A stretch of 19,424 nucleotides of DNA from an uncultured beta proteobacterium (GCA_903910495.1 CAIVZW010000509.1:1-19424), one strand, 5' to 3'; numbered from the stretch's first letter, positions 7,098-15,096 are shown. The notes: generated from the letters alone by a model not told the origin. Numbers and translations: made by a program.

Positions 7098-8015
7098 ATG
7101 AAGATCTTTCTTACAGGTGCAACTGGCTATATCGGTGGGACGGTGGCTGCGGCTTTGCTTGCCGCCGGTCATAAGGTTGTCGGGCTGGCGCATCCGGACC
7201 AACAGAGTTTGGAGGCCGCCATCAGGACCAAAGGTTTCGAGCCGGTATTCGGTCTCCTTGACGACACAGCCTTTCTTACCAAGATGGCCGGTGAAGCCGA
7301 CGCCGTCATCAACGCCGCTAATGTTGACCATCGCGGTTCGACCGAAGCATTCCTAACTGCACTCAAAGGCACAAACAAGATCTATATTCAAACCTCCGGT
7401 TCCGGCGTTACCGCCGACATGGCCGGCGGAGAACCGAGTGCGGCTATTTATGAAGATGATAATGTCGTTGTTCCGCTGCCCTCGCGCGCGGCGCGCATTG
7501 CCATCAACAATATTGTGCTGGCCGCGGCCAGCACAGGCGTTTGCACCGCGGTCATTGCGCCGCCGATGATTTACGGCAAGGGTACCGGCATGAACCCGAA
7601 CAGCATACAGGTCCCGGCGATCATCAAGGTGGCGAAGAAATTCGGCGTCGCCAAATACGTTGGCCGTGGCGAAAACCGTTGGTCGAATGTGCACGTCGAG
7701 GATCTTGCCCAACTCTTCCTAGCAGTTCTTGAGCATGGTAAGGCAGGCGCTTTCTATTACGCAGAGAACGGCGAGAACTCGCTGAAAGAAGTCGCAGAAG
7801 CTGTTTCCCGTCTGCTCGGCTTCGGCAACCGGGCGGAGAGCCTAACAGTTCCGGAAGCCTACATCGAATATGGCGAAATGATGACCAATCTGAGCTTTGG
7901 TTCCAACAGCCGTGTCCGAGCGACGCGCGCACACAAGGAACTGGGTTGGTTCGGTAAACAGCGCCCGCTGATCGACGATATTGAACATGGATCCTATCTT
8001 GAGGCGCGTTCCTGA
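7098..8015 (+). CDS. NAD(P)-binding SDR / NAD-dependent epimerase-like protein
   Basis: The 305-residue protein begins MKIFLTGATGYIGG, giving the extended-SDR nucleotide-binding motif GATGYIGG at 7-14. Further Rossmann blocks follow: ADAVINAAN (68-75), IYIQTSGSGV (95-104) and PPMIYGKGTG (155-164). NVHVEDLAQLFLAVLE (197-212) is the usual C-terminal half signature of epimerase-like SDRs. At the place where the catalytic Y-x3-K is expected, the sequence reads SRAARIAINNIVLAA (129-143) with neither Tyr nor Lys. It is therefore probably an atypical SDR with altered chemistry. AAGGA at 7086-7090 favours the ATG at 7098 (7-nt spacing); ATG 7095 and TTG 7092 are in frame. It looks more GC-rich by eye than its left neighbour. 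Role in the pathway: redox or isomerase step on a sugar-like intermediate, inferred from context. Confidence 0.85.
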   Translation: MKIFLTGATGYIGGTVAAALLAAGHKVVGLAHPDQQSLEAAIRTKGFEPVFGLLDDTAFLTKMAGEADAVINAANVDHRGSTEAFLTALKGTNKIYIQTSGSGVTADMAGGEPSAAIYEDDNVVVPLPSRAARIAINNIVLAAASTGVCTAVIAPPMIYGKGTGMNPNSIQVPAIIKVAKKFGVAKYVGRGENRWSNVHVEDLAQLFLAVLEHGKAGAFYYAENGENSLKEVAEAVSRLLGFGNRAESLTVPEAYIEYGEMMTNLSFGSNSRVRATRAHKELGWFGKQRPLIDDIEHGSYLEARS

Positions 8016-8069
8016 TTCGGGCAATCGATTGCTTCAGACTATTAGAAAATTCTTTATGGAGTCTGCGCT

Positions 8070-8582
8070 ATGAACCAGGAAATTTCGCGATTGCTGGATG
8101 TCGAAAGCATCAAGCAACTCAAGGCGCGCTATTGCCGCTACATCGACACCAAGCAATGGGATCTATTGCCTACCTTGTTTTCCGATGATGTACGTTTTGA
8201 CGGATTCGCAGCAGCCCCTACCGGATCTAATGGCGCAGCTTTCGTCAAAGGAGTTACCGCTCGTCTTAATGATGCAGTCTCGATGCACCATTGTCATACA
8301 CCGGATATCGTCTTTCTTGATGATGATACAGCTCGCGGTGTTTGGGCGATGGCCGACTACATAGAATGGGCCAAGCCGATCGGTCTTGCCGATGCGCCCA
8401 ATGCACGCGGTATGTACGGCTTTGGTCACTATGAAGAGGAATATCGCCGGATCAATGGCGTCTGGAAAATGTCGCACCTGCGTCTGCGCCGTATGCGGAT
8501 GATTCCGCTGCCTGACGATCATCCGGTGCAGACTGCCGCGGTGCTCCCTGCCGGTAATGACTGGTTACCTTCCAATCAATAA
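8070..8582 (+). CDS. NTF2-like / SnoaL-domain protein
   Basis: The 170-residue protein has the features of SnoaL_4-type NTF2-fold proteins. It starts with an alpha helix (EISRLLDVESIKQLKARYCRYID, about 4-26), followed by KQWDLLPTLFSDDVRFDG (28-45), a central HHCHTPDI segment (73-80) and the beta-strand segments GVWAMADYIEW and GHYEEEYRRINGVWKMSHLRLRRMRM. These small cone-shaped proteins act as dehydratases, isomerases or hydrolases, or simply bind ligands. The Asp and His residues here (D27, H73-H74, H76) could form the pocket. The start at ATG 8070 has GGAG at 8058-8061. It sits 54 nt after the SDR gene and 10 nt before the first TIM-barrel gene, so it is probably cotranscribed. The specific reaction is unknown. 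Confidence 0.82.
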   Translation: MNQEISRLLDVESIKQLKARYCRYIDTKQWDLLPTLFSDDVRFDGFAAAPTGSNGAAFVKGVTARLNDAVSMHHCHTPDIVFLDDDTARGVWAMADYIEWAKPIGLADAPNARGMYGFGHYEEEYRRINGVWKMSHLRLRRMRMIPLPDDHPVQTAAVLPAGNDWLPSNQ

Positions 8583-8592
8583 GGAACAACTT

Positions 8593-9399
8593 ATGAAACA
8601 TGATTACTCACTTGCACACTTGGCTGCACTTGGACTTAAGCCGCCAGCGCTGATCGATGCAGCGGCCAAGGCTGGCTATCGCTATGTGGGGTTGCGACTT
8701 AATCGAACGACACCGGAAGAAGATCTTTACGACCTAATCAACAACCCGGCTCTAATGCGAGAAACAAAAGCCCGGCTGAAAGATACCGGGGTCGAGGTTT
8801 GGGATATTGAAGTGGCCCGAATGGACCCGGAACGAGATCATCTGCATTATCAGGATTTCCTGGAAGCAGGGGCCGAATTAGGCGCGCGCCATGTCATCAC
8901 TCAGCTGCCTGACCCGGACCGGGAACGTGCCGTGCAACGTTTTGCGGCGCTTTGTGACATGGCCAAGCCCTTGGGCTTGACTCTCGATCTGGAGTTCGTG
9001 TCATGGGCTGCCGTCCCCAGCCTCGAAGTGGCAGCAGATATCGTGCGCAAAGCAAACCGAACCAATGCCGGCATTCTCGTGGACATGCTGCATTTCGATC
9101 GCTCCAATTCGAGTCAGGTGCTTCTGAAATCACTGCCACGCGAATGGTTTACCTGGGCACATGTCTGTGATGCGCCGGGAGAACATCCCACAACCCTTGA
9201 GGGATTGATTCATAACGGCCGAAGAGAGCGCTTCTTCCCTGGAGATGGCGGTATTGATGTCAAAGGTATACTGGCCTGCATGCCCGACAACATCGTGTAT
9301 GCACTGGAAATACCCAACGAAGCCCTTGCCGCAAAAATCGGCTACCGGGAATACGTGCGCCGCGCGGTACGGGCAGCCGAGAACCATCTTGACGGTTAG
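8593..9399 (+). CDS. Sugar phosphate isomerase/epimerase-like TIM barrel (1st of 4)
   Basis: This 268-residue protein belongs to the AP-endonuclease-2 / xylose-isomerase-like TIM-barrel superfamily, whose members use one or two divalent metals to isomerise, epimerise or eliminate sugars and polyols. Likely metal ligands are visible in order: Glu134 (LDLEFVSW), Asp164 with His167 (LVDMLHFDRS), His190 (WAHVCDAP) and Glu239 (ALEIPNE). PPALIDAAAKAGYRYVGLR (17-35) is the usual first barrel segment. The ATG at 8593 has AAGGA at 8581-8585 with 7-nt spacing; an in-frame ATG at 8557 would overlap the preceding gene and is less likely. It lies in a tight run with the NTF2-like gene. Substrate not deducible; it could resemble IolE-type or 3-keto-sugar enzymes. 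Confidence 0.87.
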   Translation: MKHDYSLAHLAALGLKPPALIDAAAKAGYRYVGLRLNRTTPEEDLYDLINNPALMRETKARLKDTGVEVWDIEVARMDPERDHLHYQDFLEAGAELGARHVITQLPDPDRERAVQRFAALCDMAKPLGLTLDLEFVSWAAVPSLEVAADIVRKANRTNAGILVDMLHFDRSNSSQVLLKSLPREWFTWAHVCDAPGEHPTTLEGLIHNGRRERFFPGDGGIDVKGILACMPDNIVYALEIPNEALAAKIGYREYVRRAVRAAENHLDG

Positions 9400-9525
9400 G
9401 CTTGAGGATGTGTGCCATTGTCCCTTATCTAAACGATTCATTAATTTGATCAGATAAAGCGTTCTCATAATTGTATGTTCTTATGATTGTCCGTTTTCCC
9501 ACACTTTCTTATGGTCGAGGTTGAA
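9400..9525. other. 126-nt gap between the first two TIM-barrel genes
   Basis: No gene is seen. The stretch is AT-rich and contains a short inverted repeat, TTATCT at 9425-9430 and AGATAA at 9452-9457, that may be chance. A separate promoter for the next gene is possible, but none is convincing. Confidence 0.25.
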
Positions 9526-10299
9526 ATGAAATTCGGATGGTGCGGAGCCCCCGCGAATGTTCTGGAGTTTAAACAGGCCGGTCTCGATTATGCCGAGCTT
9601 CAAGTCGTTCCGATGAAGCTCGAAGATGATGTTTCGTTTGCTGAGGCCAAAGCAAAAGTCAAAGACCTTCCCTTGCCAACGCCGGCAATGAGTTATCTCT
9701 TTCCCCACGATCTCAGGTTGGTCGGCCCGGATGTCCACGAGAGCCGAGCGAAGAAGTATTTCGACCGGGCGCTTGAAGTGCTCAAGCTAGCTGGCTCTAA
9801 AATTGTCGTCGCTGGTAGTGGTTGGACGCGCGATGTTCCCGATGGATTCGACCGCCAACGCGCTGAAGACCAATACCTCATCGCTTTAGGCTGGTTTGGT
9901 GCAGCGCTGAAGGGTAGCGGTATTACCTTGGTGATCGAACCGCTAAACCGCAAAGAGTCCAATCAGGTCAACCATGTCGCCGACGCTGTACGCCTTGCGC
10001 AGAAGCTCAACCTGGCCGAAGTGCGCGCGCTTGCCGACTTCTATCATATCGACGAAGAGTCCGAAGACCTAGCGACGCTCAGTAAGGAAAATATTCAGTG
10101 GATCTCACATATTCACTTGGCTGACACCGGGAGAATGAATCCGGGCACCGGTTCCTACCCTTATGACGAGTTCTTCCGTTACCTCAAGAAGGGCGGCTAC
10201 CAGGGCCTGATGAGCGCCGAATGCGGAGTCAAAGGCGAAAAAATTTCAGGGATGAAGTTCAGTGCTGATTTTCTAAGGCAGAAATGGGCAATTGCCTGA
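9526..10299 (+). CDS. Sugar isomerase/epimerase-like TIM barrel (2nd of 4)
   Basis: The 257-residue protein resembles the D-tagatose 3-epimerase / hydroxypyruvate-isomerase branch of the xylose-isomerase-like superfamily. Predicted metal ligands and active-site residues are Glu138 (LVIEPLNRKESN), Asp171 and His174 (ADFYHIDEE), His197 (HIHLADTGR) and Glu232 (SAECG). The HLADTGRMNPGTGSYPYDEFF block (197-217) is the typical C-terminal signature with a G-x-G after the His. The chosen ATG at 9526 is preceded by GAGG at 9517-9520 and gives MKFGWCGAPANVLEF. An ATG at 9511 and a TTG at 9487 are in frame, but would add residues with no family counterpart that I can see. It probably acts on a free keto-sugar or its derivative. 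Substrate is unknown. Confidence 0.87.
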   Translation: MKFGWCGAPANVLEFKQAGLDYAELQVVPMKLEDDVSFAEAKAKVKDLPLPTPAMSYLFPHDLRLVGPDVHESRAKKYFDRALEVLKLAGSKIVVAGSGWTRDVPDGFDRQRAEDQYLIALGWFGAALKGSGITLVIEPLNRKESNQVNHVADAVRLAQKLNLAEVRALADFYHIDEESEDLATLSKENIQWISHIHLADTGRMNPGTGSYPYDEFFRYLKKGGYQGLMSAECGVKGEKISGMKFSADFLRQKWAIA

Positions 10300-10545
10300 A
10301 AATGGCTCCAAATGCCGCAGACGGCGGGTAGTTCGGCTGCAGAGAGCTTGCCGATGACAGATGTCAGCCGCCTGATGTCTTGGTTTTTCGAAGGGTGGTT
10401 TTGTTTGTTTTCTCTTATTAACCAAATAACGCAATGCCGCACAAGGGGTTGAAGGGCTGATACTACTATTTACCTACACTGACTTTTAATTTGCTCATCA
10501 GCGCCATCCATAAACGTTTGAAAATTTATTCCCTAGGAGAGGCAC
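10300..10545. other. 246-nt gap before the ABC importer; short dyads, likely promoter region
   Basis: No gene is seen. GCCG at 10314-10317 and CGGC at 10322-10325 form a small hairpin just after the isomerase stop. TGACA-GA-TGTCA at 10355-10366 is a perfect short dyad that could be an operator. TTGAAG at 10449-10454 resembles a -35 box, but no well-spaced -10 follows. The length and the AT-rich right half fit a promoter for the binding-protein gene. Its strong ribosome site AGGAG at 10535-10539 is 6 nt from the ATG. Confidence 0.35.
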
Positions 10546-12096
10546 ATGAAAAAGAGTATCGCGTTTGCTATTGGTACAGTTTTGGTACTGACTTTTACGC
10601 TCTTTGGTTGTGGTGGGAAAGCTCCCAGTACATCTGGAGAGGTATTGAAAGTCGCGACGTCTCAAGACCCCAAGGACCTTCATCCCTATAAAAGGGTAAG
10701 TAGTCAAATCTTGCGTATCAACAACCAGATCCTAGAGCCACTTGTCCAGTTGGGAAAAGAGAATAACAGCTATGTACCTGCCCTGGCCACGGAGTGGAAA
10801 TATGTTGACGATGGCAAGGCTCTTCAATTCAAGATTCGCAAGGGTGTCAAGTTTCACAATGGCGAAACAATGACCGCAGATGACATCATCTTTTCGTTCA
10901 AGGCGGCCAGCAAGGAAACGGCGAGCTCAGGCGGTATTAACTGGCTGGATTGGGACGGAATCAAGGCTTTGGACGATTCAACCATATACATGCCTTTCAA
11001 GTACGTCAATAGCATAGCTCTTGGTTATTTGGCTACCACTAATCTCTATATCATTAGCAAGAAAGCATATACAGAACTCGGTGACAAGTTCGGTTCCGGT
11101 CCTGTGGGTACCGGTCCCTACAAGGTGACTGAATGGCTTTCAGGAGACCATATCACTTTGACCGCGTTTGAAGGGTACTGGGGCGGGCAGCCGAAGATCA
11201 AAACTATTATCTTCCGGTTTATTCCCGAAGCTTCGCAGGCTATGATCGAACTTGAAACGGGAGGGATCGACGTTACCTTGGATATAGGTGGCAAAGATAT
11301 TGACCGCGTTGAATCTAGCCAGAAGTTCAAGATCATCAAAGGCAAGTCAGTAACCAATGACTTTATCTACTTCAACACTTCGAAGCCTCCATTTGACAAC
11401 AAAATCGTCCGCCAGGCCGTTGCTCACGCCATCGACAAGCAAGCGATCCTGAAAGCAATATACCAAGGCAAGGGAAACGTGGCTTATGGTCCGCTGACTA
11501 CTGACACGTGGGCATTTGACCAAAGTCTCAAGACGAATCCTCCCTACTCTTTTGATCTCAATAAAGCCAAGGAACTCATGGCGAAGGCGGGATTAGCCAA
11601 GGGTGGAATCACTGTTGAATTTTTCATCGATGACAAGTCAACTCGCGTGTCGGGCTCCGAAATCATCAAGAACCAGTTAAGTCAAATCGGAATCACAGCA
11701 AACATTCACTCCTTCGACTATGCCACTTTTTTCAACATTCTTTATAAAGGAGAAGAGGATAACCTGTACCTGAACGGCAGCAATGCTTCAACGGGTGAAC
11801 CTGACAAACTTTTCTACCAGATCATGCACAAGGATTTCGCGGTAACGGGCGGTCCTAACATGATGCGGTTCAAGAATGACCGGTTCAGCAAGTTGCTCGA
11901 TGAAGCCAGAGCCAGTACCGACGATGCATTGAAGCTCAAGAACTACACCGAGGCCCAACAGATCTTCATGGACGAGGTTCCGGGCATTCCGTACTATCAG
12001 AGAGACCAGATTTGCGCCGCTCGAAAAGACGTGCAGGGAATCCGAACCGTTGGCGAGAGTTTCGACTTGACTCGCATGTATATCGGCGACAAATAG
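10546..12096 (+). CDS. ABC transporter substrate-binding lipoprotein, SBP family 5 (Dpp/Opp type)
   Basis: The 516-residue protein has a lipoprotein signal peptide: MKKS, a hydrophobic stretch to residue 20, and a LFGC lipobox with Cys22. The mature part follows family 5 binding proteins: VATSQDPKDLHPYK, ILEPLVQLGKENNSYVPALATEWK, the family hallmark KIRKGVKFHNGETMTADDIIFSF, GPVGTGPYKV, and near the C-terminus IPYYQRDQICAARKDVQGI. This periplasmic receptor hands its ligand to the permeases encoded next. Family 5 receptors bind peptides, but also cello-oligosaccharides, other sugars, nickel and opines. The surrounding sugar genes favour a carbohydrate-like ligand; this is inference. A perfect hairpin directly follows the gene. 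Confidence 0.94.
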   Translation: MKKSIAFAIGTVLVLTFTLFGCGGKAPSTSGEVLKVATSQDPKDLHPYKRVSSQILRINNQILEPLVQLGKENNSYVPALATEWKYVDDGKALQFKIRKGVKFHNGETMTADDIIFSFKAASKETASSGGINWLDWDGIKALDDSTIYMPFKYVNSIALGYLATTNLYIISKKAYTELGDKFGSGPVGTGPYKVTEWLSGDHITLTAFEGYWGGQPKIKTIIFRFIPEASQAMIELETGGIDVTLDIGGKDIDRVESSQKFKIIKGKSVTNDFIYFNTSKPPFDNKIVRQAVAHAIDKQAILKAIYQGKGNVAYGPLTTDTWAFDQSLKTNPPYSFDLNKAKELMAKAGLAKGGITVEFFIDDKSTRVSGSEIIKNQLSQIGITANIHSFDYATFFNILYKGEEDNLYLNGSNASTGEPDKLFYQIMHKDFAVTGGPNMMRFKNDRFSKLLDEARASTDDALKLKNYTEAQQIFMDEVPGIPYYQRDQICAARKDVQGIRTVGESFDLTRMYIGDK

Positions 12097-12121
12097 CCAA
12101 TCAAACCAAGTATGACTCACA

Positions 12122-12145
12122 GGGGGCATATTTCGATATGCCCCC
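12122..12145 (+). promoter_or_regulatory. Intercistronic hairpin with TTCG loop (mRNA-stabilising or attenuating)
   Basis: GGGGGCATAT at 12122-12131 and its exact complement at 12136-12145 form a perfect 10-bp stem closed by a TTCG tetraloop, an unusually stable RNA hairpin. A second small stem (ATTTC/GAAAT, 12146-12157) follows directly. There is no T-tract, so it is not a standard terminator. Between a binding-protein gene and its permease, such hairpins usually protect the upstream mRNA from 3' exonucleases and raise binding-protein levels. Confidence 0.7.
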
Positions 12146-12163
12146 ATTTCGGGAAATCTAACA

Positions 12164-13141
12164 ATGGGTACCTATATTCTTAGACGCCTTGTCTCGATGA
12201 TTCCCGTACTTTTCGGCGTCGTGACTCTGGTCTTCTTTATGCTGCATTTTGCTCCTGGCGATCCAGCGCAGACTATCTTGGGTGAATCAGCAACAGCAGC
12301 TGCGCTTAGCGAAAAACGGCAGCAAATGGGCCTTAATGATCCATTGTTATTGCAGTATTTGCGCTTTTTGGGTGAGATCCTCCGCGGCGATTTCGGCACT
12401 TCTTACCTCACTCACAGACCTGTCCTTGATGAGATCCTCCAACGGTTTCCGACGACCCTTCTCCTGACAATCTTCCCCCTTCTTGTCATGGTCGTCTTGG
12501 GTATTCCCACAGGAATCATCTCAGCAATAAAGCAGTACTCCTGGATGGATAAATTTTGCATGATATTTGCCCTTGCCGGAGTATCGATGCCCACTTTCGT
12601 CACCGGCATGTTGCTGACACTTTGGCTATCCCTTCACCTCGGAATTTTTCCGGCTTCCGGTTTCTATGGGCCAATCTACTGGGTACTACCGTCCATTGCC
12701 ATCGGATTTGGGGCTGTGGCTTTGCTGACGCGCATGACAAGGTCGTCAATGCTGGAAGTGATTCGCCAGGACTACATCAGAACGGCGAGAGCAAAAGGCC
12801 AGACCGAGGCAAAGATCGTAATGCACCACGCCTTGAAGAACGCCCTCATTCCGATCATCACGATCATCGGGCTTCAGGCCAGCGTTCAGTTGGGTGGAGC
12901 AATGGTAACGGAATCACTCTTTGCAATTCCTGGTTTGGGCAACTTCATGTTGGAGGCTATCAAGAGTCGCAACTATCCCGTAGTCCAGGGTGGGGTCTTG
13001 TTCATTTCCTTCACTTTCACCATGCTGAATTTGCTTGTAGACCTCACCTACGCTTTCGTTGACCCGAGAATTAGGGCGCAATACAAATCCGAGAAAAAGA
13101 TGAAACTGGGGTTCTTCAGAGTCAACAGAGTGAAGGTATAA
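12164..13141 (+). CDS. ABC transporter permease, DppB/OppB type
   Basis: This 325-residue inner-membrane protein is the first of the two permeases. It starts MGTYILRRLVSMIPVLFGVVTLVFFMLHFAPGDPA, the standard DppB opening with transmembrane helix 1 and the FAPGDPA motif at 29-35. LGLNDP-like LNDPLLLQYLRFLGEILRGDFGTS (57-80) follows. Five further hydrophobic segments follow. The EAA loop that docks onto the ATPases is at about 203-225 (DYIRTARAKGQTEAKIVMHHALKNA). VDPRIR near the end is typical. The ribosome site is weak (GGGAAA) and lies within or beside the intercistronic hairpin region, which may lower expression relative to the binding protein. The C-terminal tail after VDPRIR is somewhat long and basic. 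Firm family assignment. Confidence 0.95.
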   Translation: MGTYILRRLVSMIPVLFGVVTLVFFMLHFAPGDPAQTILGESATAAALSEKRQQMGLNDPLLLQYLRFLGEILRGDFGTSYLTHRPVLDEILQRFPTTLLLTIFPLLVMVVLGIPTGIISAIKQYSWMDKFCMIFALAGVSMPTFVTGMLLTLWLSLHLGIFPASGFYGPIYWVLPSIAIGFGAVALLTRMTRSSMLEVIRQDYIRTARAKGQTEAKIVMHHALKNALIPIITIIGLQASVQLGGAMVTESLFAIPGLGNFMLEAIKSRNYPVVQGGVLFISFTFTMLNLLVDLTYAFVDPRIRAQYKSEKKMKLGFFRVNRVKV

Positions 13142-13146
13142 GAACG

Positions 13147-13221
13147 TATTTCAGTAAATGTAGTAGACATCTACTTCGTCTGCTGCACCATCGCTTGGCG
13201 CATATCTGGACTACTGAAATA
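13147..13221. repeat. 75-nt nested inverted-repeat element between the two permease genes
   Basis: TATTTCAGTA at 13147-13156 and its exact complement at 13212-13221 are the ends of a 75-nt element. Inside are further stems: AGTAGA/TCTACT (13162-13175), or alternatively GTAGTAGAC (13160-13168) with GTCTGCTGC (13178-13186). The right end can also form GGACTA/TAGTCC (13208-13225) with a 6-nt loop. Permease genes of this family are normally nearly contiguous, so the 101-nt gap is unusual. It may be a small mobile palindromic unit or an RNA element that tunes expression. No copy elsewhere in the window was noticed. Confidence 0.5.
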
Positions 13222-13242
13222 GTCCATAAGGAAAGTTAAATA

Positions 13243-14112
13243 ATGGAAACTCCTTCAACCTTCAAAAAGAGGGGGCAGTGGTCAGAGCTCTGGAAACGGC
13301 TTCGCCGGAACAAGATGGCACTTGTCGGGCTGGCGATCATGGTCCTAATGGCGTTCCTTTCTTTCTTTGCCAATTATGTGGCACCCCATGGTTATGATGA
13401 GCAAGACGCGGTCAACCGCGCGTTTCTCGGACCGACCCTCGCGTTTCCCTTTGGTACAGATAATTTGGGTCGCTGCATCTTGAGTCGGGTAATCTATGGA
13501 GCACGCGTCTCCTTGGAAGTTGGTCTGATTGCGGTTGGCATCTCAGCCTCACTTGGAACACTTTTGGGTTCTATCGGCGGCTACTACGGTGGCCGAAGTG
13601 ACAACATTATCATGCGGCTCATGGACGTCTTGATGGCGATCCCTGGCATCCTGCTCGCGATCACGATCGCTGCGACCTTGGGGCCGGGCCTCATCAACGC
13701 GATGATTGCAGTTGGAATTTCGCACACGCCAGAATTTGCTCGTGTTGTCAGGGGGCAGGTTCTGACTGTCCGCGGGAACGAGTATATCGAGGCGGCAAGG
13801 GCAATCAACGCTTCGGACGCACGCATCATCATGAGGCATATCGTTCCGAACGTGCTTGCTCCGACAATTGTTCAAATCACCCTTAGTGTTGCAACGGCCA
13901 TCATGACCACAGCGTCCCTTAGCTTCCTGGGCCTTGGCGTTCAACCTCCGGTACCGGAATGGGGCGCCATGCTTTCCCAAAGCCGAATCTATCTGAGAGA
14001 CGACCCACACATGATGATCTTCCCGGCACTAGCGATCATTGCCACGGTCTTCGCACTGAACCTTCTGGGTGACGGACTGCGCGATGCCCTAGATCCCAAG
14101 TTGAAGAAATAA
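13243..14112 (+). CDS. ABC transporter permease, DppC/OppC type
   Basis: The 289-residue second permease starts with a cytoplasmic N-terminus rich in basic residues (LWKRLRRNKMALVGL, the OppC N-terminal segment), then transmembrane helix 1. The hallmark FPFGTDNLGRCILSRVIYGARVSL lies at 69-91, with Cys78 where most members have Asp. GGYYGGRSDNIIMRLMDVLMAIPGILLAI (112-140) and the EAA loop EYIEAARAINASDARIIMRHIVPN (180-203) are typical. ATG 13243 is preceded by AAGGA at 13228-13232 with about 10-nt spacing. It pairs with the DppB-type permease to form the membrane channel. The TAA stop overlaps the ribosome site of the next gene, so translation is likely coupled. Confidence 0.95.
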   Translation: METPSTFKKRGQWSELWKRLRRNKMALVGLAIMVLMAFLSFFANYVAPHGYDEQDAVNRAFLGPTLAFPFGTDNLGRCILSRVIYGARVSLEVGLIAVGISASLGTLLGSIGGYYGGRSDNIIMRLMDVLMAIPGILLAITIAATLGPGLINAMIAVGISHTPEFARVVRGQVLTVRGNEYIEAARAINASDARIIMRHIVPNVLAPTIVQITLSVATAIMTTASLSFLGLGVQPPVPEWGAMLSQSRIYLRDDPHMMIFPALAIIATVFALNLLGDGLRDALDPKLKK

Positions 14113-14123
14113 GGAAAAGACAA

Positions 14124-15089
14124 ATGAGTAGCCTCCTGTCGATTGAAGGCCTTTGCGTAGAGTACTCAACCGATGAAGGAGTCGTGCACGCAGTCAACGG
14201 CATAAGTTTTGATCTAAACCAAGGTGATACGCTTGGGCTGGTGGGGGAAACTGGCGCCGGTAAGACGACGATTGCCCTTAGTCTCCTCGGACTTCTCCCC
14301 GACCCTCCCGGCAAGATTGTTGCCGGTTCGATCGAGTTTGAGGGAAAGGACTTGGTGCAGGCAGACGAGCACTACCTGCGGACGATCAGGGGAAAGAAAA
14401 TCTCCATGATCTTTCAGGATCCAATGACCGCACTCAATCCCATCGATACGATTGGGGATCAGATTTGTGAAACAATTAGACTGCACGAAAAAATTTCGTT
14501 TGCTGAGGCCACCAGACGAGCATGCGGTGTACTAGAGCGCGTAGGGATTCCGGCAGAGCGGTACTCCGAGTATCCACATCAATTTTCTGGCGGAATGAAG
14601 CAGAGAATAGTGATAGCCATTGCCTTGGCGTGCAACCCGATTCTGCTGATTGCGGACGAGCCGACAACTGCACTTGATGTAACGATCCAAGCCCAAGTTC
14701 TCGACATGATGGAGGGGCTTAAGCAAGAACTCGGGACATCCTTGATCATGATCACACATGACCTCGGGATCGTGGCCGAGATGTGTGACAGAGTGGCGAT
14801 CATATACAGTGGCGAAATTGTAGAGATTGGGACTCGCGTTCACCTCTTTGACAATTTTCTGCACCCATACACTAAAGGTCTGTTCGGATCACTGCCAAGT
14901 ATCGATGACCGCAGGAAAAGGTTGTCACCAATTCCCGGGCTCATGCCTGATCCCACTAATATGCCATCGGGTTGCAAGTTTCACCCTCGGTGTCCACTGG
15001 CAATCGAAACCTGCAAAGTGAATCACCCAGAGCTTATGGAAATTGAACCAGGCCACCTCGTGCGCTGTGACTTAGCAAGAATCAAATAG
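14124..15089 (+). CDS. ABC transporter ATP-binding protein, DppD/OppD type
   Basis: The 321-residue protein is one of the two cytoplasmic ATPases of the importer. Its motifs are Walker A GETGAGKTT (41-49), Q-loop IFQDP (96-100), signature FSGGMKQR (154-161), Walker B LLIADEP (174-180) and the H-loop MITHD. The Walker A has Thr-Gly-Ala where the usual OppD form is Ser-Gly-Ser/Cys, a tolerated variant. The C-terminal oligopeptide-ATPase extension is present with GCKFHPRCPLAIETC, whose cysteines match the Fe-S-binding motif known in this family. AAGGA at 14111-14115 serves the ATG at 14124 with 8-nt spacing. The next ATPase gene follows after 7 nt. Confidence 0.95.
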   Translation: MSSLLSIEGLCVEYSTDEGVVHAVNGISFDLNQGDTLGLVGETGAGKTTIALSLLGLLPDPPGKIVAGSIEFEGKDLVQADEHYLRTIRGKKISMIFQDPMTALNPIDTIGDQICETIRLHEKISFAEATRRACGVLERVGIPAERYSEYPHQFSGGMKQRIVIAIALACNPILLIADEPTTALDVTIQAQVLDMMEGLKQELGTSLIMITHDLGIVAEMCDRVAIIYSGEIVEIGTRVHLFDNFLHPYTKGLFGSLPSIDDRRKRLSPIPGLMPDPTNMPSGCKFHPRCPLAIETCKVNHPELMEIEPGHLVRCDLARIK

Positions 15090-15096
15090 GCAGACG

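Noticed and set aside
8593..10299. Identification as a C-glycoside deglycosidase (DgpB/DgpC-type) system
   Set aside because: TIM barrels plus a Gfo/Idh/MocA enzyme are reminiscent of it, but the small beta-sandwich partner subunit was not seen; the NTF2-like protein is a different fold.
10449..10480. A defined sigma70 promoter for the receptor gene (TTGAAG with TACACT)
   Set aside because: The spacing of 20 nt is too long and alternative -10 matches are poor, so it is mentioned only within the gap entry.
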